This document shows, piece by piece, positions 8,035 to 17,321 of a stretch of DNA of 64,000 nt. The stretch spans positions 255,865 through 319,864 of the forward strand of contig CAUQBR010000001.1 in the NCBI GenBank assembly GCA_963516475.1, written 5' to 3'. The DNA is from JABCPE02 sp963516475 (GTDB taxonomy: Bacteria; Bacteroidota; Bacteroidia; Flavobacteriales; Weeksellaceae). The stretch's first letter is position 1, and every line of letters begins with the position of its first letter. The notes below the pieces were generated by a model. It saw nothing but the letters and a program-made list of their open reading frames with translations, was not told where the DNA came from and ran no database searches. The position numbers and the translations under genes were made by a program.

Positions 8035-8619
8035 ATGTTTTTAGAAAATACAATCAATCACGCCAAACAAAGCGGCTGGATGGAGGTTATCTGCGGTTCT
8101 ATGTTTTCTGGAAAAACCGAGGAACTCATCAGAAGGCTCCGCCGTGCAGAGATGGCTGGACAGCAGGTAGAAATCTTCAAACCAAAGCTGGACAACCGCT
8201 ATGCCGATGAAGAGGTGGTCTCTCACAACCAAAATAAAATAAAAAGCACTCCCGTAGAAACTCCCGATGAGATTCTACTCCTTGGGTCTAACTGTGATGT
8301 GGTGGGCATAGACGAGGCGCAGTTTTTCGATGAAAGCATTGTAGAAATAGCCAATCAACTGGCGAACAACGGCGTTCGTGTGGTAATTGCTGGGCTGGAT
8401 ATGGACTACATGGGAAGACCTTTCGGGCCGATGCCCAACCTGATGGCTACGGCAGAATATGTAACGAAAGTCCACGCCATCTGCAAGAAAACAGGGAACT
8501 TGGCCAATTATTCCATGAGAACCTCAGGGAGTGATGATTTGGTACAATTAGGAGAAACTGACAGCTACGAGGCTGTGAGCAGAAAAGTTTTTACAGAAGA
8601 AGTTTTGAATAAAAAATAA
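8035..8619 (+). CDS. tdk: Thymidine kinase (type II)
   Basis: 194 residues; phosphorylates thymidine with ATP in pyrimidine salvage. The Walker A segment CGSMFSGKTEELIRRLRRAEMA and the lasso-side DEAQFFD motif are clear, and VVIAGLDMDYMGRPFGPM is typical of type II enzymes. The zinc site is degenerate: of the usual four cysteines only the first remains (AICKKTG), and the C-terminal pair is replaced (YEAVSRKVF). The stop codon overlaps the start of murF-alr by one base (TAATG), so the two are translationally coupled. Confidence 0.95.
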   Translation: MFLENTINHAKQSGWMEVICGSMFSGKTEELIRRLRRAEMAGQQVEIFKPKLDNRYADEEVVSHNQNKIKSTPVETPDEILLLGSNCDVVGIDEAQFFDESIVEIANQLANNGVRVVIAGLDMDYMGRPFGPMPNLMATAEYVTKVHAICKKTGNLANYSMRTSGSDDLVQLGETDSYEAVSRKVFTEEVLNKK

Positions 8620-11069
8620 TGATATACAGCACATTACAAATTTCGCAACTTACAGATTCTAAACTGATTGGGAATCCAGATATTCTCATCAGCAATATCT
8701 CTTTTGACAGCCGAAATCTTTATTCTATTTCGGATACGGCGTTTATTGCCATTAACACCAAAAATAATTCTGGCGAAAAATACATTTCTTCCGTAGTAGA
8801 AAAAGGTGTGAAAGTCATTATTTCTGAAAACTACTATCCTGAATACGAAGATATTACATGGATTATTACCAAAAATTCCATTGAGTTTTTACAAATTTTA
8901 GCTAAAAAACATTTAGAAAATTCACATTTAGAAAACACCATCGGCATTACAGGAAGTAACGGCAAAACCATTGTAAAAGAATGGCTTTATCAGTGTCTTT
9001 GGGATGAATTCTCCACTGTGAAATCTCCCAAAAGTTTCAACTCGCAGATTGGGCTTCCTATCTCGCTGCTGCAAATCAATGAGGAACACCAGCTGGGAAT
9101 CTTTGAAGTCGGAATTTCTAAACCGAGCGAAATGGCAAGATTGGAAAATATTTTCGCCCCGAAAATCGGCGTTTTGACGCACATCGGTTCTGCTCATTCT
9201 TCTAATTTTAAAAACGAAGAAGAACTGATAAACGAAAAAATCATTCTTTTCAAAGAAAGTGAAACTATTATTTATAACGGAGATAATGAATTGGTTTATA
9301 ATTTAATAAATAAACTTTATTCAAGTAAAAATTTAATTAGTTTCGGACTGAATCAAAGAAATGATGTCCGTATTTCTTCCGATTATAAAAATCCTAATGA
9401 ATGCATCGGAATAAAATATTTTGATGAAGAAATCAGTATTTCTCTCCAAAAACGAGATGAGGCTACACTTTCCAATATTCTGGCGATTGTAGCCGTTTTA
9501 AAATCACTGAAAATCTCCAACGAAAAAATCGTGAGTAAAATCCAAGATCTGCATTCAGTGGAGATGCGTTTGGAAAGCGTGAACGGCATTAGAAGTAATC
9601 TGATTATCAATGATTCTTTTAATCTGGATTTGGATTCGTTAATCATTGCATATCAGTTCATTAACCAATATCAAAAGCAGAAAAAATCGCTCATTCTTAC
9701 AGATATTTTGGACACGATAGAAGAGAACGAAATATTGTATAAAAAAGTAGCGGAACTTACCAACGAGCAGGATTTTGAAAATATCATTCTCATCGGTGAA
9801 CATATCACGAAGTATAAAGATTTGTTTTCAGGGAAAGTCAAAATCTTTGATAATACTCAGGAACTTATAGACAGCCAGTATCTCAATACGATTGAAAATC
9901 AGCTGATTTTATTAAAAGGTGCGAGAGTTTTTGAAATTGAAAAAATCAAAAAACTTTTAGAACTACAAAAGCACGATACTACGCTTGAAGTAAATCTTAA
10001 TGCCATCGTGCATAATATAAACATTCACAAGAATTTACTGAAACCAGAGACAAAAGTCTGTGCGATGGTGAAAGCTTTTTCCTATGGACTGGGCGGCTAC
10101 GAAATTGCTGAATATCTACAGCATCACCATATTGATTATCTGGGAGTTGCCTATGCAGATGAGGGAGTTGATTTACGGAAAAATGGTGTCACTACGCCTA
10201 TCCTTGTGATGAATCCTGAGCAGAGCAGCTATGACACCATCATAGATTATCATCTGGAGCCAGAGATATACAGCCTGAGGGTTTTGGATTTATTTGGGAA
10301 ACAACTCCAAGCGAAAGGAATCCAAGAAATCTACCCTATTCATATCAAGATAGAAACAGGAATGCATCGCCTTGGTTTTAAAGAAGATGAAATAGATGAT
10401 TTGATTAATTCCTTGAAAAAATACAATGTCAAAATAGCGAGTATTTTCAGCCATTTATCTTGCGCAGATGTTCCCAAAGAAAAGGAATATACACTGCACC
10501 AACTGGAAACCTTTGAGCGAGTTTCAAATAAAATCATCCAAAATATCGATTATAAACCTATTAGGCATATTCTCAATACGGCTGGAATTATCAATTTTAC
10601 TGATTATCAATACGATATGGTAAGAATAGGTATTGGGATGATGGGCATTTCCTGCGTTCCTGAAATAGAAAAACAGCTCCAAAATGTGGCTACATTTAAA
10701 ACTGTGATTTCTCAGATTTCCAAAGTAGAAAAAGGAGATTCTATAGGATACAGCAGAAAATACATCGCTGAGAAAGATACCAGAATCGCTACCATTCCGA
10801 TAGGTTATGCAGACGGAATTCCTCGGCTAATAGGAAACAAAAAGGGATTTGTCATCATCAAAGGGCAGAAAGTCCCTATCGTGGGAAATGTGTGTATGGA
10901 TATGCTGATGGTAGATTTGGGCGAAATTCCTGCGAAGGAAGGTGATGAGGTCATTATCTTCAATTCCTGCAAGACTTTGGAAGAGTTTGCAGAATACTGC
11001 CAGACCATTCCTTATGAGGTTCTTACTTCCATTTCACGAAGAGTCAAAAGAATTTATGTAAAAGATTGA
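8619..11069 (+). CDS. Bifunctional MurF ligase / alanine racemase
   Basis: 816 residues joining two peptidoglycan enzymes. Residues 1-450 are MurF, which adds D-Ala-D-Ala to UDP-MurNAc-tripeptide: ATP loop GITGSNGKT near residue 110, then FEVGISKPSEM and LIINDSFNLDLDSL. Residues 455-816 are alanine racemase, which makes D-Ala from L-Ala: the PLP lysine sits in CAMVKAFSYGLG near 485 and the catalytic tyrosine in GYSRKYI near 710, with GIGYADG- and VCMDMLMVD-type motifs. The fusion is common in Bacteroidota and couples D-Ala supply to its use. The start overlaps the tdk stop. Confidence 0.96.
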   Translation: MIYSTLQISQLTDSKLIGNPDILISNISFDSRNLYSISDTAFIAINTKNNSGEKYISSVVEKGVKVIISENYYPEYEDITWIITKNSIEFLQILAKKHLENSHLENTIGITGSNGKTIVKEWLYQCLWDEFSTVKSPKSFNSQIGLPISLLQINEEHQLGIFEVGISKPSEMARLENIFAPKIGVLTHIGSAHSSNFKNEEELINEKIILFKESETIIYNGDNELVYNLINKLYSSKNLISFGLNQRNDVRISSDYKNPNECIGIKYFDEEISISLQKRDEATLSNILAIVAVLKSLKISNEKIVSKIQDLHSVEMRLESVNGIRSNLIINDSFNLDLDSLIIAYQFINQYQKQKKSLILTDILDTIEENEILYKKVAELTNEQDFENIILIGEHITKYKDLFSGKVKIFDNTQELIDSQYLNTIENQLILLKGARVFEIEKIKKLLELQKHDTTLEVNLNAIVHNINIHKNLLKPETKVCAMVKAFSYGLGGYEIAEYLQHHHIDYLGVAYADEGVDLRKNGVTTPILVMNPEQSSYDTIIDYHLEPEIYSLRVLDLFGKQLQAKGIQEIYPIHIKIETGMHRLGFKEDEIDDLINSLKKYNVKIASIFSHLSCADVPKEKEYTLHQLETFERVSNKIIQNIDYKPIRHILNTAGIINFTDYQYDMVRIGIGMMGISCVPEIEKQLQNVATFKTVISQISKVEKGDSIGYSRKYIAEKDTRIATIPIGYADGIPRLIGNKKGFVIIKGQKVPIVGNVCMDMLMVDLGEIPAKEGDEVIIFNSCKTLEEFAEYCQTIPYEVLTSISRRVKRIYVKD

Positions 11070-11071
11070 TT

Positions 11072-13234
11072 ATGAAAAAGTTACTTCAAATATTTATAAT
11101 AATGTTTTCTTTGACTTTATATAAAGCTCAGGTAAAAGAAAACATAAAAATTCCGAAAAACCCAAAAATAGGGCTGTCTCTGGCAGGTGGCGGCGCGAAA
11201 GGTTTTGCCCATGTAGGCGTATTGAAAGTGATAGACTCACTGGGAGTAAAAATAGACTACATCTCTGGAACCAGCATGGGAGCGATAGTTGGAGGGCTTT
11301 ATGCATCGGGCTACTCGGCAAAGGAAATAGAAAAAATCATCAAAGAAACGGATTTTTATGAAATTCTTGCCAATGAAAAAGACCGAAAAGAAATTCCATT
11401 TTTTGATAAAAATAATGACAAATATCTGCTGAATATTCCTTTTGAAAAAGGTAAATTCAATGTCCTGCCAAAAGCCATTTCACAAGGACAAAAAAATCTT
11501 TTCCTTTTGAAAGATTTGTTTAACAATGTTTCTAATGTTACAGATTTTTCAAAGCTGAATATTCCTTTCATGTGCGTGGCAACCAATCTGGAAAATGGAA
11601 AAGTAAAAATTTTTGAAAAAGGAGATTTGGTGAATTCTATCATGGCGAGTTCCGCCTATCCTTCACTGATAAATCCCGTGAAAATAAATGACAGTCTGTA
11701 CATAGATGGCGCAATGACAGTAAATTTTCCATCAAAACCACTTAAAGAGAAAGGAATGGATATTGTCATCGGAGTGGATTTGACACTTCCTTTGGCGAAT
11801 AAAGATGAGCTTAATTCGGCTATAAAGATTTTAGACCAAGTGATAGATTTCACTATACAAAATGAAAATAAAACTCAGTATAAAAATACAGATATAATAA
11901 TTCATCCTAATCTAAAAGGATATTCTTCCACAAGCTATGGCGACAAAGAAAAAATCCTAAATTTAGGATATGAAGAGGCTAAAAAATACATTGATATACT
12001 CAATAAATTACCAAAAAGAGACTCTCTACCGAAAATGATGAGCAAGCCTGTTTATTCTAATATTTATAAAGTAGACAGCCTTATTTTGGTGAATAGCAGG
12101 ATTTTTAATGAATCTTATGTAAAAGGGAAAATGAACCTTAAAATTCCTTCTCTGCAAACTTATGCTGGAATTAACCAAATGATTGATAAATTATATGCTA
12201 CCAATAATTATAAACTTATCAATTATGATCTGATACAGGATAAAGGGAAAAACATTCTAAAGCTAGAATTAGAAGAAGATAATGCCCGATTTATGCTAAA
12301 ATTTGGGCTGCATTATGATGAAGTTTTCAAAACAGGTTTATTAATAAATACAACCATCAAAAGGTTTTTATTCCAAAACTCTATTCTCTCCCTTGATGCC
12401 ATCGTAGGAGGAAATAAACCGAGATATTATTTTAATTATTTCGTGGATAATGGCTACTTCCCTGGGTTTGGGATTTATTCTTCTGGGATGAGTCTACAAC
12501 TTAATGATGATAATAGAAATGAAATAGGAAAATGGAAATGGTTTAGAAATGAGATTTATCTTCAGTCTATTTGGAAAGATAGATATGCCATAGGAGGAGG
12601 AATGAGCCATGATTATTTTGAGTCCAAAATAGGAACTACCCGCTATGATAATGAAAAAAACTTTATCAATCCTTATGTTTTCATTAAAAGTGATACAAGG
12701 AATGACAAGGACTTCTCATCAAGAGGTTTCTACCTTAATATAGAAGGAAAATTATTAGATATTTTTAATAAAAAAATTGAAAAACAGATTTTCCAAACCA
12801 AAGCTGACATCCGAATGAGTTTTCCTATTTCCAGCCGTATGACTTATAGGCTCAATCTTTTCGGAGGACTTACTTTCGGAAAAGATGTTCCATACTATTA
12901 TCATTTCTACCCAGGTGGAATTTTTGAGCAGAATTTAGGGAATTTTGTAAGTTTCCAAGGCTATCAGTTTGGGAATTTTGCTACGGATAATCTCATCGTT
13001 GCTGGGAATGATTTTCAGTTTAGAATTAAGAAAAATTATTTCATCACAGGACATGTTAATTTTATCAATACCTTTGATGAGCATAAAATAAATCATATTC
13101 TAAAAGTAGGCGATGTTTCTGGTGGAATTACTGCTGGATACAAATCTCCTTTTGGGCAGATAAAACTAAATTACAGCAAAGCTGTGAATAAAGGAAAAGG
13201 AATTTTTAGTGTGATTTTAGGACATTGGTTCTAA
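11072..13234 (+). CDS. Patatin-like phospholipase with C-terminal outer-membrane barrel
   Basis: 720 residues from the ATG at 11072; a TTG six bases earlier is an unlikely start. A signal peptide (LLQIFIIMFSLTLYKA) is followed by a patatin domain: oxyanion loop AGGGAKGFAHVG, nucleophile Ser in GTSMGA, and the Asp of the catalytic dyad in YIDGAMTVN. After a short POTRA-like segment (residues about 330-410) the remaining C-terminal part is rich in beta strands ending in aromatic residues, like the BamA/surface-antigen barrel; it ends in a Trp-Phe. The layout matches PlpD-type type Vd secreted or barrel-anchored lipases. The gene starts 2 bp after murF-alr. Confidence 0.88.
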   Translation: MKKLLQIFIIMFSLTLYKAQVKENIKIPKNPKIGLSLAGGGAKGFAHVGVLKVIDSLGVKIDYISGTSMGAIVGGLYASGYSAKEIEKIIKETDFYEILANEKDRKEIPFFDKNNDKYLLNIPFEKGKFNVLPKAISQGQKNLFLLKDLFNNVSNVTDFSKLNIPFMCVATNLENGKVKIFEKGDLVNSIMASSAYPSLINPVKINDSLYIDGAMTVNFPSKPLKEKGMDIVIGVDLTLPLANKDELNSAIKILDQVIDFTIQNENKTQYKNTDIIIHPNLKGYSSTSYGDKEKILNLGYEEAKKYIDILNKLPKRDSLPKMMSKPVYSNIYKVDSLILVNSRIFNESYVKGKMNLKIPSLQTYAGINQMIDKLYATNNYKLINYDLIQDKGKNILKLELEEDNARFMLKFGLHYDEVFKTGLLINTTIKRFLFQNSILSLDAIVGGNKPRYYFNYFVDNGYFPGFGIYSSGMSLQLNDDNRNEIGKWKWFRNEIYLQSIWKDRYAIGGGMSHDYFESKIGTTRYDNEKNFINPYVFIKSDTRNDKDFSSRGFYLNIEGKLLDIFNKKIEKQIFQTKADIRMSFPISSRMTYRLNLFGGLTFGKDVPYYYHFYPGGIFEQNLGNFVSFQGYQFGNFATDNLIVAGNDFQFRIKKNYFITGHVNFINTFDEHKINHILKVGDVSGGITAGYKSPFGQIKLNYSKAVNKGKGIFSVILGHWF

Positions 13235-13257
13235 TTTTTAGAAATAAATAAAGCAGA

Positions 13258-13665
13258 ATGATACAGTATTTTTTTGAAAATGTAGAGGAAATTTCCCTTC
13301 CTGAAAATTGTTCAGAATGGATTAAAAAACTTATTTTAAATGAAGAGAAAAAAGTAGGAAATATCAATTATATTTTCTGTGATGATGAATACCTGTTAAA
13401 AGTAAATCAGGATTTTCTTAATCATGATTACTACACGGACATCATTACTTTTGATTATGTAAAAGGTAAAACCATAAGCGGAGATATTTTTATATCTTTG
13501 CCGCGCATTTCGGAAAATGCCTCTACTCTATCCAGTAGTTTTGAAAAGGAATTACTACGGGTTCTGGCTCATGGTGTTCTTCACCTTTGCGGATACAAAG
13601 ATAAATCCGATGAAGAACAAAAAGAAATGAGAGCGAAAGAAGATTTTTATATCAATTTATTTTAA
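13258..13665 (+). CDS. ybeY: Endoribonuclease YbeY (16S rRNA maturation)
   Basis: 135 residues of the UPF0054 family, a metal-dependent RNase in 16S rRNA 3'-end processing and ribosome quality control. The core LRVLAHGVLHLCGYKD carries two of the three His ligands; the third, usually GYDH, is changed to GYKD. The N-terminal part keeps NYIFCDDEYLLKVNQDFLNHDYYTDIITFDY. It follows the patatin gene by 23 bp. A parS-like palindrome starts on the base after its stop codon. Confidence 0.93.
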   Translation: MIQYFFENVEEISLPENCSEWIKKLILNEEKKVGNINYIFCDDEYLLKVNQDFLNHDYYTDIITFDYVKGKTISGDIFISLPRISENASTLSSSFEKELLRVLAHGVLHLCGYKDKSDEEQKEMRAKEDFYINLF

Positions 13666-13681
13666 TGTTTCCCGTGAAACA
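13666..13681. promoter_or_regulatory. parS-like ParB binding site (also hairpin terminator of ybeY)
   Basis: TGTTTCCCGTGAAACA differs at one base from the conserved parS palindrome TGTTTCACGTGAAACA. It begins right after the ybeY stop and is followed by a T-rich tract, so it can also act as an intrinsic terminator. A second near-parS site lies at 15583-15598, on the other side of mnmG. Confidence 0.7.
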
Positions 13682-13712
13682 TTTTTATTATTTATAAACT
13701 TATTTACAATAT

Positions 13713-15575
13713 ATGATAAACGAAATATACGATGTAATCGTAGTAGGTGGAGGACATGCAGGCTGTGAAGCAGCGGCAGCAGCAGCCAATCTCGGCTCTA
13801 AAACTATGCTGGTTACTATGAACATGCAGACCATCGGACAGATGAGCTGTAACCCTGCGATGGGCGGAATAGCAAAAGGACAAATCGTTCGTGAAATAGA
13901 TGCGCTTGGCGGGTATTCTGGAATTATAGCAGATAAATCTGCTATCCAGTTTAAGATGCTTAACCTCTCAAAAGGACCTGCTATGTGGTCGCCACGAACT
14001 CAAAACGACAGAATGCTTTTTGCAGAAGAATGGAGATTAGCTTTAGAAAATACTCCTAATCTTGATTTTTTTCAAGATATGGTGAAAAATATCATTATAG
14101 AAAATGGTAAAGTAGCAGGTGTAATTACCAACATTGGTGTAGAAATCCGTGGAAAAGCAGTAGTTCTTACCAATGGAACTTTCCTAAATGGACTGATACA
14201 TATCGGAGAAAAACAATTCGGCGGCGGAAGAATGGGCGAGCCAAAAGCCTTTGGAATTACTGAGCAATTAGTAAGCTTAGGTTTTAAAGCAGGAAGAATG
14301 AAAACAGGAACGCCTGTAAGAATAGATGGAAGAAGTCTGGATTATTCCAAAATGGAGGAACAAAAAGGCGATGAAAATCCACAAAAATTCTCTTACCTTG
14401 ATACTCCTAAACTTAAAGAACAAAGAAGCTGCTATATCACTTATACAAACGAAACTGTACATGATATTCTCCGCTCTGGGTTTGATAGAAGCCCAATGTT
14501 CAACGGAACTATACAAAGCATAGGACCAAGATATTGCCCAAGTATAGAAGATAAAATCAATCGTTTCGCTGAACGAAACAGACATCAGCTTTTCGTAGAA
14601 CCAGAAGGCTGGAAAACTGTAGAAATCTATGTAAATGGTTTCAGCTCTTCACTTCCAGAAGATATTCAGGCTGAAGCGCTAAGACATGTACCAGGTTTTG
14701 AAAATGCTAAAATATTTCGCCCAGGTTATGCCATAGAGTACGACTACTTCCCTCCTACTCAGCTGAAACATACTTTGGAAACCAAACTGATTGAAAATTT
14801 ATTTTTCGCTGGACAAATCAATGGAACTACTGGCTATGAAGAAGCAGCAGGACAAGGTCTGATTGCAGGAATCAATGCGCATAATAAAGTTCACAGCAAA
14901 GATGAATTTACCCTTAGCAGAGATGAAGCCTATATAGGTGTACTGATAGACGACCTCATCACAAAAGGAACAGAAGAGCCGTACCGTATGTTCACATCAA
15001 GGGCAGAATACAGACTACTTCTAAGACAAGATAATGCTGATATTCGTCTGACTGAAAAATCTTACAACATAGGTTTAGCATCAGAAGAAAGACTCAGAAA
15101 AGTAGAGGAAAAAATTAAAAAATCTGGAGAGCTGGAAGAATTCCTAAAAGAATTATCATTAAAACCAAACATCATAAATCCTATTCTTGAAGAAAACGAA
15201 AGCAATCCTGTAGACCAAGCATACAGAGCATCTCAAATATTAACCCGTCCTAACATTAATTTAGAAAAACTTTCTAAAATAGAAATTATAGGAAATAAAG
15301 CAAGAGAATATTCTGAAGAGATACAAGAGCAAGCAGAAATCAATATAAAATACAAAGGCTACATAGAAAAAGAAAAAGAAAATGTAGCAAAACTTCAAAG
15401 AATGGAAAATATAAAAATTCCAGATGATTTTGATTTTAGCAAAGTATCCTCACTTTCTTCGGAAGCTTTACAAAAGATGAATAATATTCGTCCAAAAAAT
15501 ATCGCACAGGCTTCTAGAATATCAGGAGTGTCACCAGCGGATATTAATGTTTTATTAATTTATTTAGGAAAATAA
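13713..15575 (+). CDS. mnmG: tRNA uridine-5-carboxymethylaminomethyl modification enzyme MnmG (GidA)
   Basis: 620 residues. With MnmE it installs the cmnm5 group on U34 of several tRNAs using FAD, NADH and methylene-tetrahydrofolate. The FAD dinucleotide-binding loop VVVGGGHAGCEAAAA is near residue 10; SCNPAMGGIAKGQIVREIDALGG, FGGGRMGEP, RPGYAIEYDY and the FTSRAEYRLLLRQDNAD motif follow in the standard order. The C-terminal helical MnmE-binding domain ends ISGVSPADINVLLIYLGK. Length is normal. In many bacteria mnmG lies beside the replication origin; here it is flanked by two parS-like sites. Confidence 0.97.
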   Translation: MINEIYDVIVVGGGHAGCEAAAAAANLGSKTMLVTMNMQTIGQMSCNPAMGGIAKGQIVREIDALGGYSGIIADKSAIQFKMLNLSKGPAMWSPRTQNDRMLFAEEWRLALENTPNLDFFQDMVKNIIIENGKVAGVITNIGVEIRGKAVVLTNGTFLNGLIHIGEKQFGGGRMGEPKAFGITEQLVSLGFKAGRMKTGTPVRIDGRSLDYSKMEEQKGDENPQKFSYLDTPKLKEQRSCYITYTNETVHDILRSGFDRSPMFNGTIQSIGPRYCPSIEDKINRFAERNRHQLFVEPEGWKTVEIYVNGFSSSLPEDIQAEALRHVPGFENAKIFRPGYAIEYDYFPPTQLKHTLETKLIENLFFAGQINGTTGYEEAAGQGLIAGINAHNKVHSKDEFTLSRDEAYIGVLIDDLITKGTEEPYRMFTSRAEYRLLLRQDNADIRLTEKSYNIGLASEERLRKVEEKIKKSGELEEFLKELSLKPNIINPILEENESNPVDQAYRASQILTRPNINLEKLSKIEIIGNKAREYSEEIQEQAEINIKYKGYIEKEKENVAKLQRMENIKIPDDFDFSKVSSLSSEALQKMNNIRPKNIAQASRISGVSPADINVLLIYLGK

Positions 15576-15577
15576 AT

Positions 15578-15603
15578 CACAATGTTTCACATGAAACATT
15601 GTG
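15578..15603. promoter_or_regulatory. Second parS-like site within a longer palindrome (also terminator of mnmG)
   Basis: The core at 15583-15598, TGTTTCACATGAAACA, is one base from consensus parS. The symmetry extends outwards to give two 12-base arms (CACAATGTTTCA and TGAAACATTGTG) around a CA centre, followed by GTTGTTTT, so a hairpin terminator is also possible. It lies three bases after the mnmG stop. Confidence 0.7.
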
Positions 15604-15624
15604 GTTGTTTTATAAAAAATTAAA

Positions 15625-16449
15625 ATGAAAATAAAAGACCATTTTCTCTCACAGGAAGAATTTGAAATTATAGAAACAGAAATCCAAGGGATTTATAAAA
15701 CTTCTCCCCTGCCCGATGATTTAGGTAAATATTATGAAAGTAAAAATTATATTTCGCATCATCAGGATTCGGGAAGTTTGAAAGAAAAAGTGTATAAATT
15801 TTTACAGAAGTTTAATCTTAATTATAAAAAAAATATAATCAAGAATGAAATAGGAACTCATCTGAAAATATTAGACTATGGATGCGGCGCAGGAGAGTTC
15901 GTAAAATTTATAGAAAACGAATATACCACTTTCGGATTTGAGCCAAATGAAAATGCAAGAAATTTTGCAAAACAAAAATCCAAAAAAACAATTTTCATTT
16001 CTAATCCAGAACTCACAGAAATAGAAAACGAAAGTCTAGATGCTATCACCCTATGGCATGTTTTCGAGCATATAGAAGAAAGGGAAAAATACCTGAAAAT
16101 ATTTCATGAAAAATTAAAACCAAATGGACTTCTCATCATCGCCGTTCCGAACCACACTTCCTATGACGGAAAAAAATATAAAGAATTTTGGGCTGCCTAT
16201 GATGTGCCTAGACACATTTGGCATTTCTCAAAATCAGGAATGGAAAAATTGATGAATAATGAAAATTGGAAAATCAGAAAAATAAAACCTCTCCTGCTCG
16301 ATTCTTATTATATCTCTATGCTAAGCGAAAAATATAAGAAAAATCCATTTTTTTGGCTTTTTGGAGCAATTCACGGAGCAATTTCTAATTTTAAAGCATT
16401 AAAAACGGGCGAATTTTCGAGTTTGATATATATTATCGAAAAAACTTAG
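15625..16449 (+). CDS. Class I SAM-dependent methyltransferase
   Basis: 274 residues. The SAM-binding motif I is ILDYGCGAGEFVKFIE near residue 88, followed by FGFEPNENARNFAKQ (motif II), and the post-II region LDAITLWHVFEHIEE with LKPNGLLIIAVPN; this is the Methyltransf_23 pattern. The segment DVPRHIWHFSKSGMEKLM is typical of the family found in cell-surface or lipid-modifying loci, but the substrate cannot be assigned. It follows the parS-like hairpin after mnmG. Confidence 0.88.
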   Translation: MKIKDHFLSQEEFEIIETEIQGIYKTSPLPDDLGKYYESKNYISHHQDSGSLKEKVYKFLQKFNLNYKKNIIKNEIGTHLKILDYGCGAGEFVKFIENEYTTFGFEPNENARNFAKQKSKKTIFISNPELTEIENESLDAITLWHVFEHIEEREKYLKIFHEKLKPNGLLIIAVPNHTSYDGKKYKEFWAAYDVPRHIWHFSKSGMEKLMNNENWKIRKIKPLLLDSYYISMLSEKYKKNPFFWLFGAIHGAISNFKALKTGEFSSLIYIIEKT

Positions 16450-16537
16450 AAAATGGATTTTTAATAGGTTTATTAAAGCCAATTTTTTACTCAAAAATAA
16501 CTTTTTCAATAAAATTTTAAATTAAAAAGAAAATATC

Positions 16538-17284
16538 ATGTTTGAATTTTTTAGCAACATATCAAAAATTAAATTTGTAGGAGAGCTGACCGTGGATGTA
16601 GTTTTTCTACGGCTTCTACTGGCTGTCATTTTTGGAGGGCTTGTCGGCATCGAAAGAGAAAGAAAACATAAACCTGCTGGATTCAGAACTTACATCCTAG
16701 TGTGTTTTGGTGCGGCAATAGTTTCCATGGTACAAGACCAGCTCAGACTAAACATCTACGGCTTTGAAAAAGATTTCAAAGGTCTTGCAGCAATTATGAA
16801 AACAGACTTGGGGCGACTTGGGGCGCAGGTTATCAGTGGAATAGGCTTCCTAGGTGCTGGGAGCATCATCAAAGAAAAAGGCGAAGTAGGCGGACTGACC
16901 ACCGCGGCTGGAATCTGGGCAACTGGCTGTGTGGGATTAGGAATCGGCTGGGGATTTTATAACATTGCCATCATTGCTATTATTTTTATGCTCATCATCA
17001 TGATAGCGCTGAAAAAGGTAGAAACTGTTTTCATGAAAAAATCTTCTAATCTGATTTTTGAAATTGAAATTGATGAAAATGCCGCTGTTTCAGAAATAAT
17101 TTCCGAATGCTATGCTGTTTTTCTACAAAAAGAAATAAACATCAATAAAGTTGATAAAAATCTGAAAAACAATATTATAACATTCAATGCGACCACCGAA
17201 GAAAATAATAACAACATCGCCGAAATCGTGATGATTCTTTCCTCTAAAAATAATATAAAATCGGTAAAAGATATGAGTATTTAA
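16538..17284 (+). CDS. MgtC/SapB family membrane protein
   Basis: 248 residues. The N-terminal half holds several membrane helices with the family signature RLLLAVIFGGLVGIERERKHKPAGFRTY, then LGAQVISGIGFLGAGSIIKEKG and VGGLTTAAGIWATGCVGLGIG. The C-terminal third is a soluble ACT-like domain ending in KSVKDMSI. Family members are linked to magnesium limitation, acid stress and intracellular survival and can modulate ATP synthase, but most homologues are uncharacterised. No riboswitch-like leader was recognised in the 88 bp before it. Confidence 0.88.
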   Translation: MFEFFSNISKIKFVGELTVDVVFLRLLLAVIFGGLVGIERERKHKPAGFRTYILVCFGAAIVSMVQDQLRLNIYGFEKDFKGLAAIMKTDLGRLGAQVISGIGFLGAGSIIKEKGEVGGLTTAAGIWATGCVGLGIGWGFYNIAIIAIIFMLIIMIALKKVETVFMKKSSNLIFEIEIDENAAVSEIISECYAVFLQKEININKVDKNLKNNIITFNATTEENNNNIAEIVMILSSKNNIKSVKDMSI

Positions 17285-17321
17285 TATTTTTTTAATTTGT
17301 CTATCAAAAAACATAATAAAA

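Noticed and set aside
14277..14585. 102-residue minus-strand open frame in mnmG
   Set aside because: It is antisense to a highly conserved region of mnmG and has no supporting signal.
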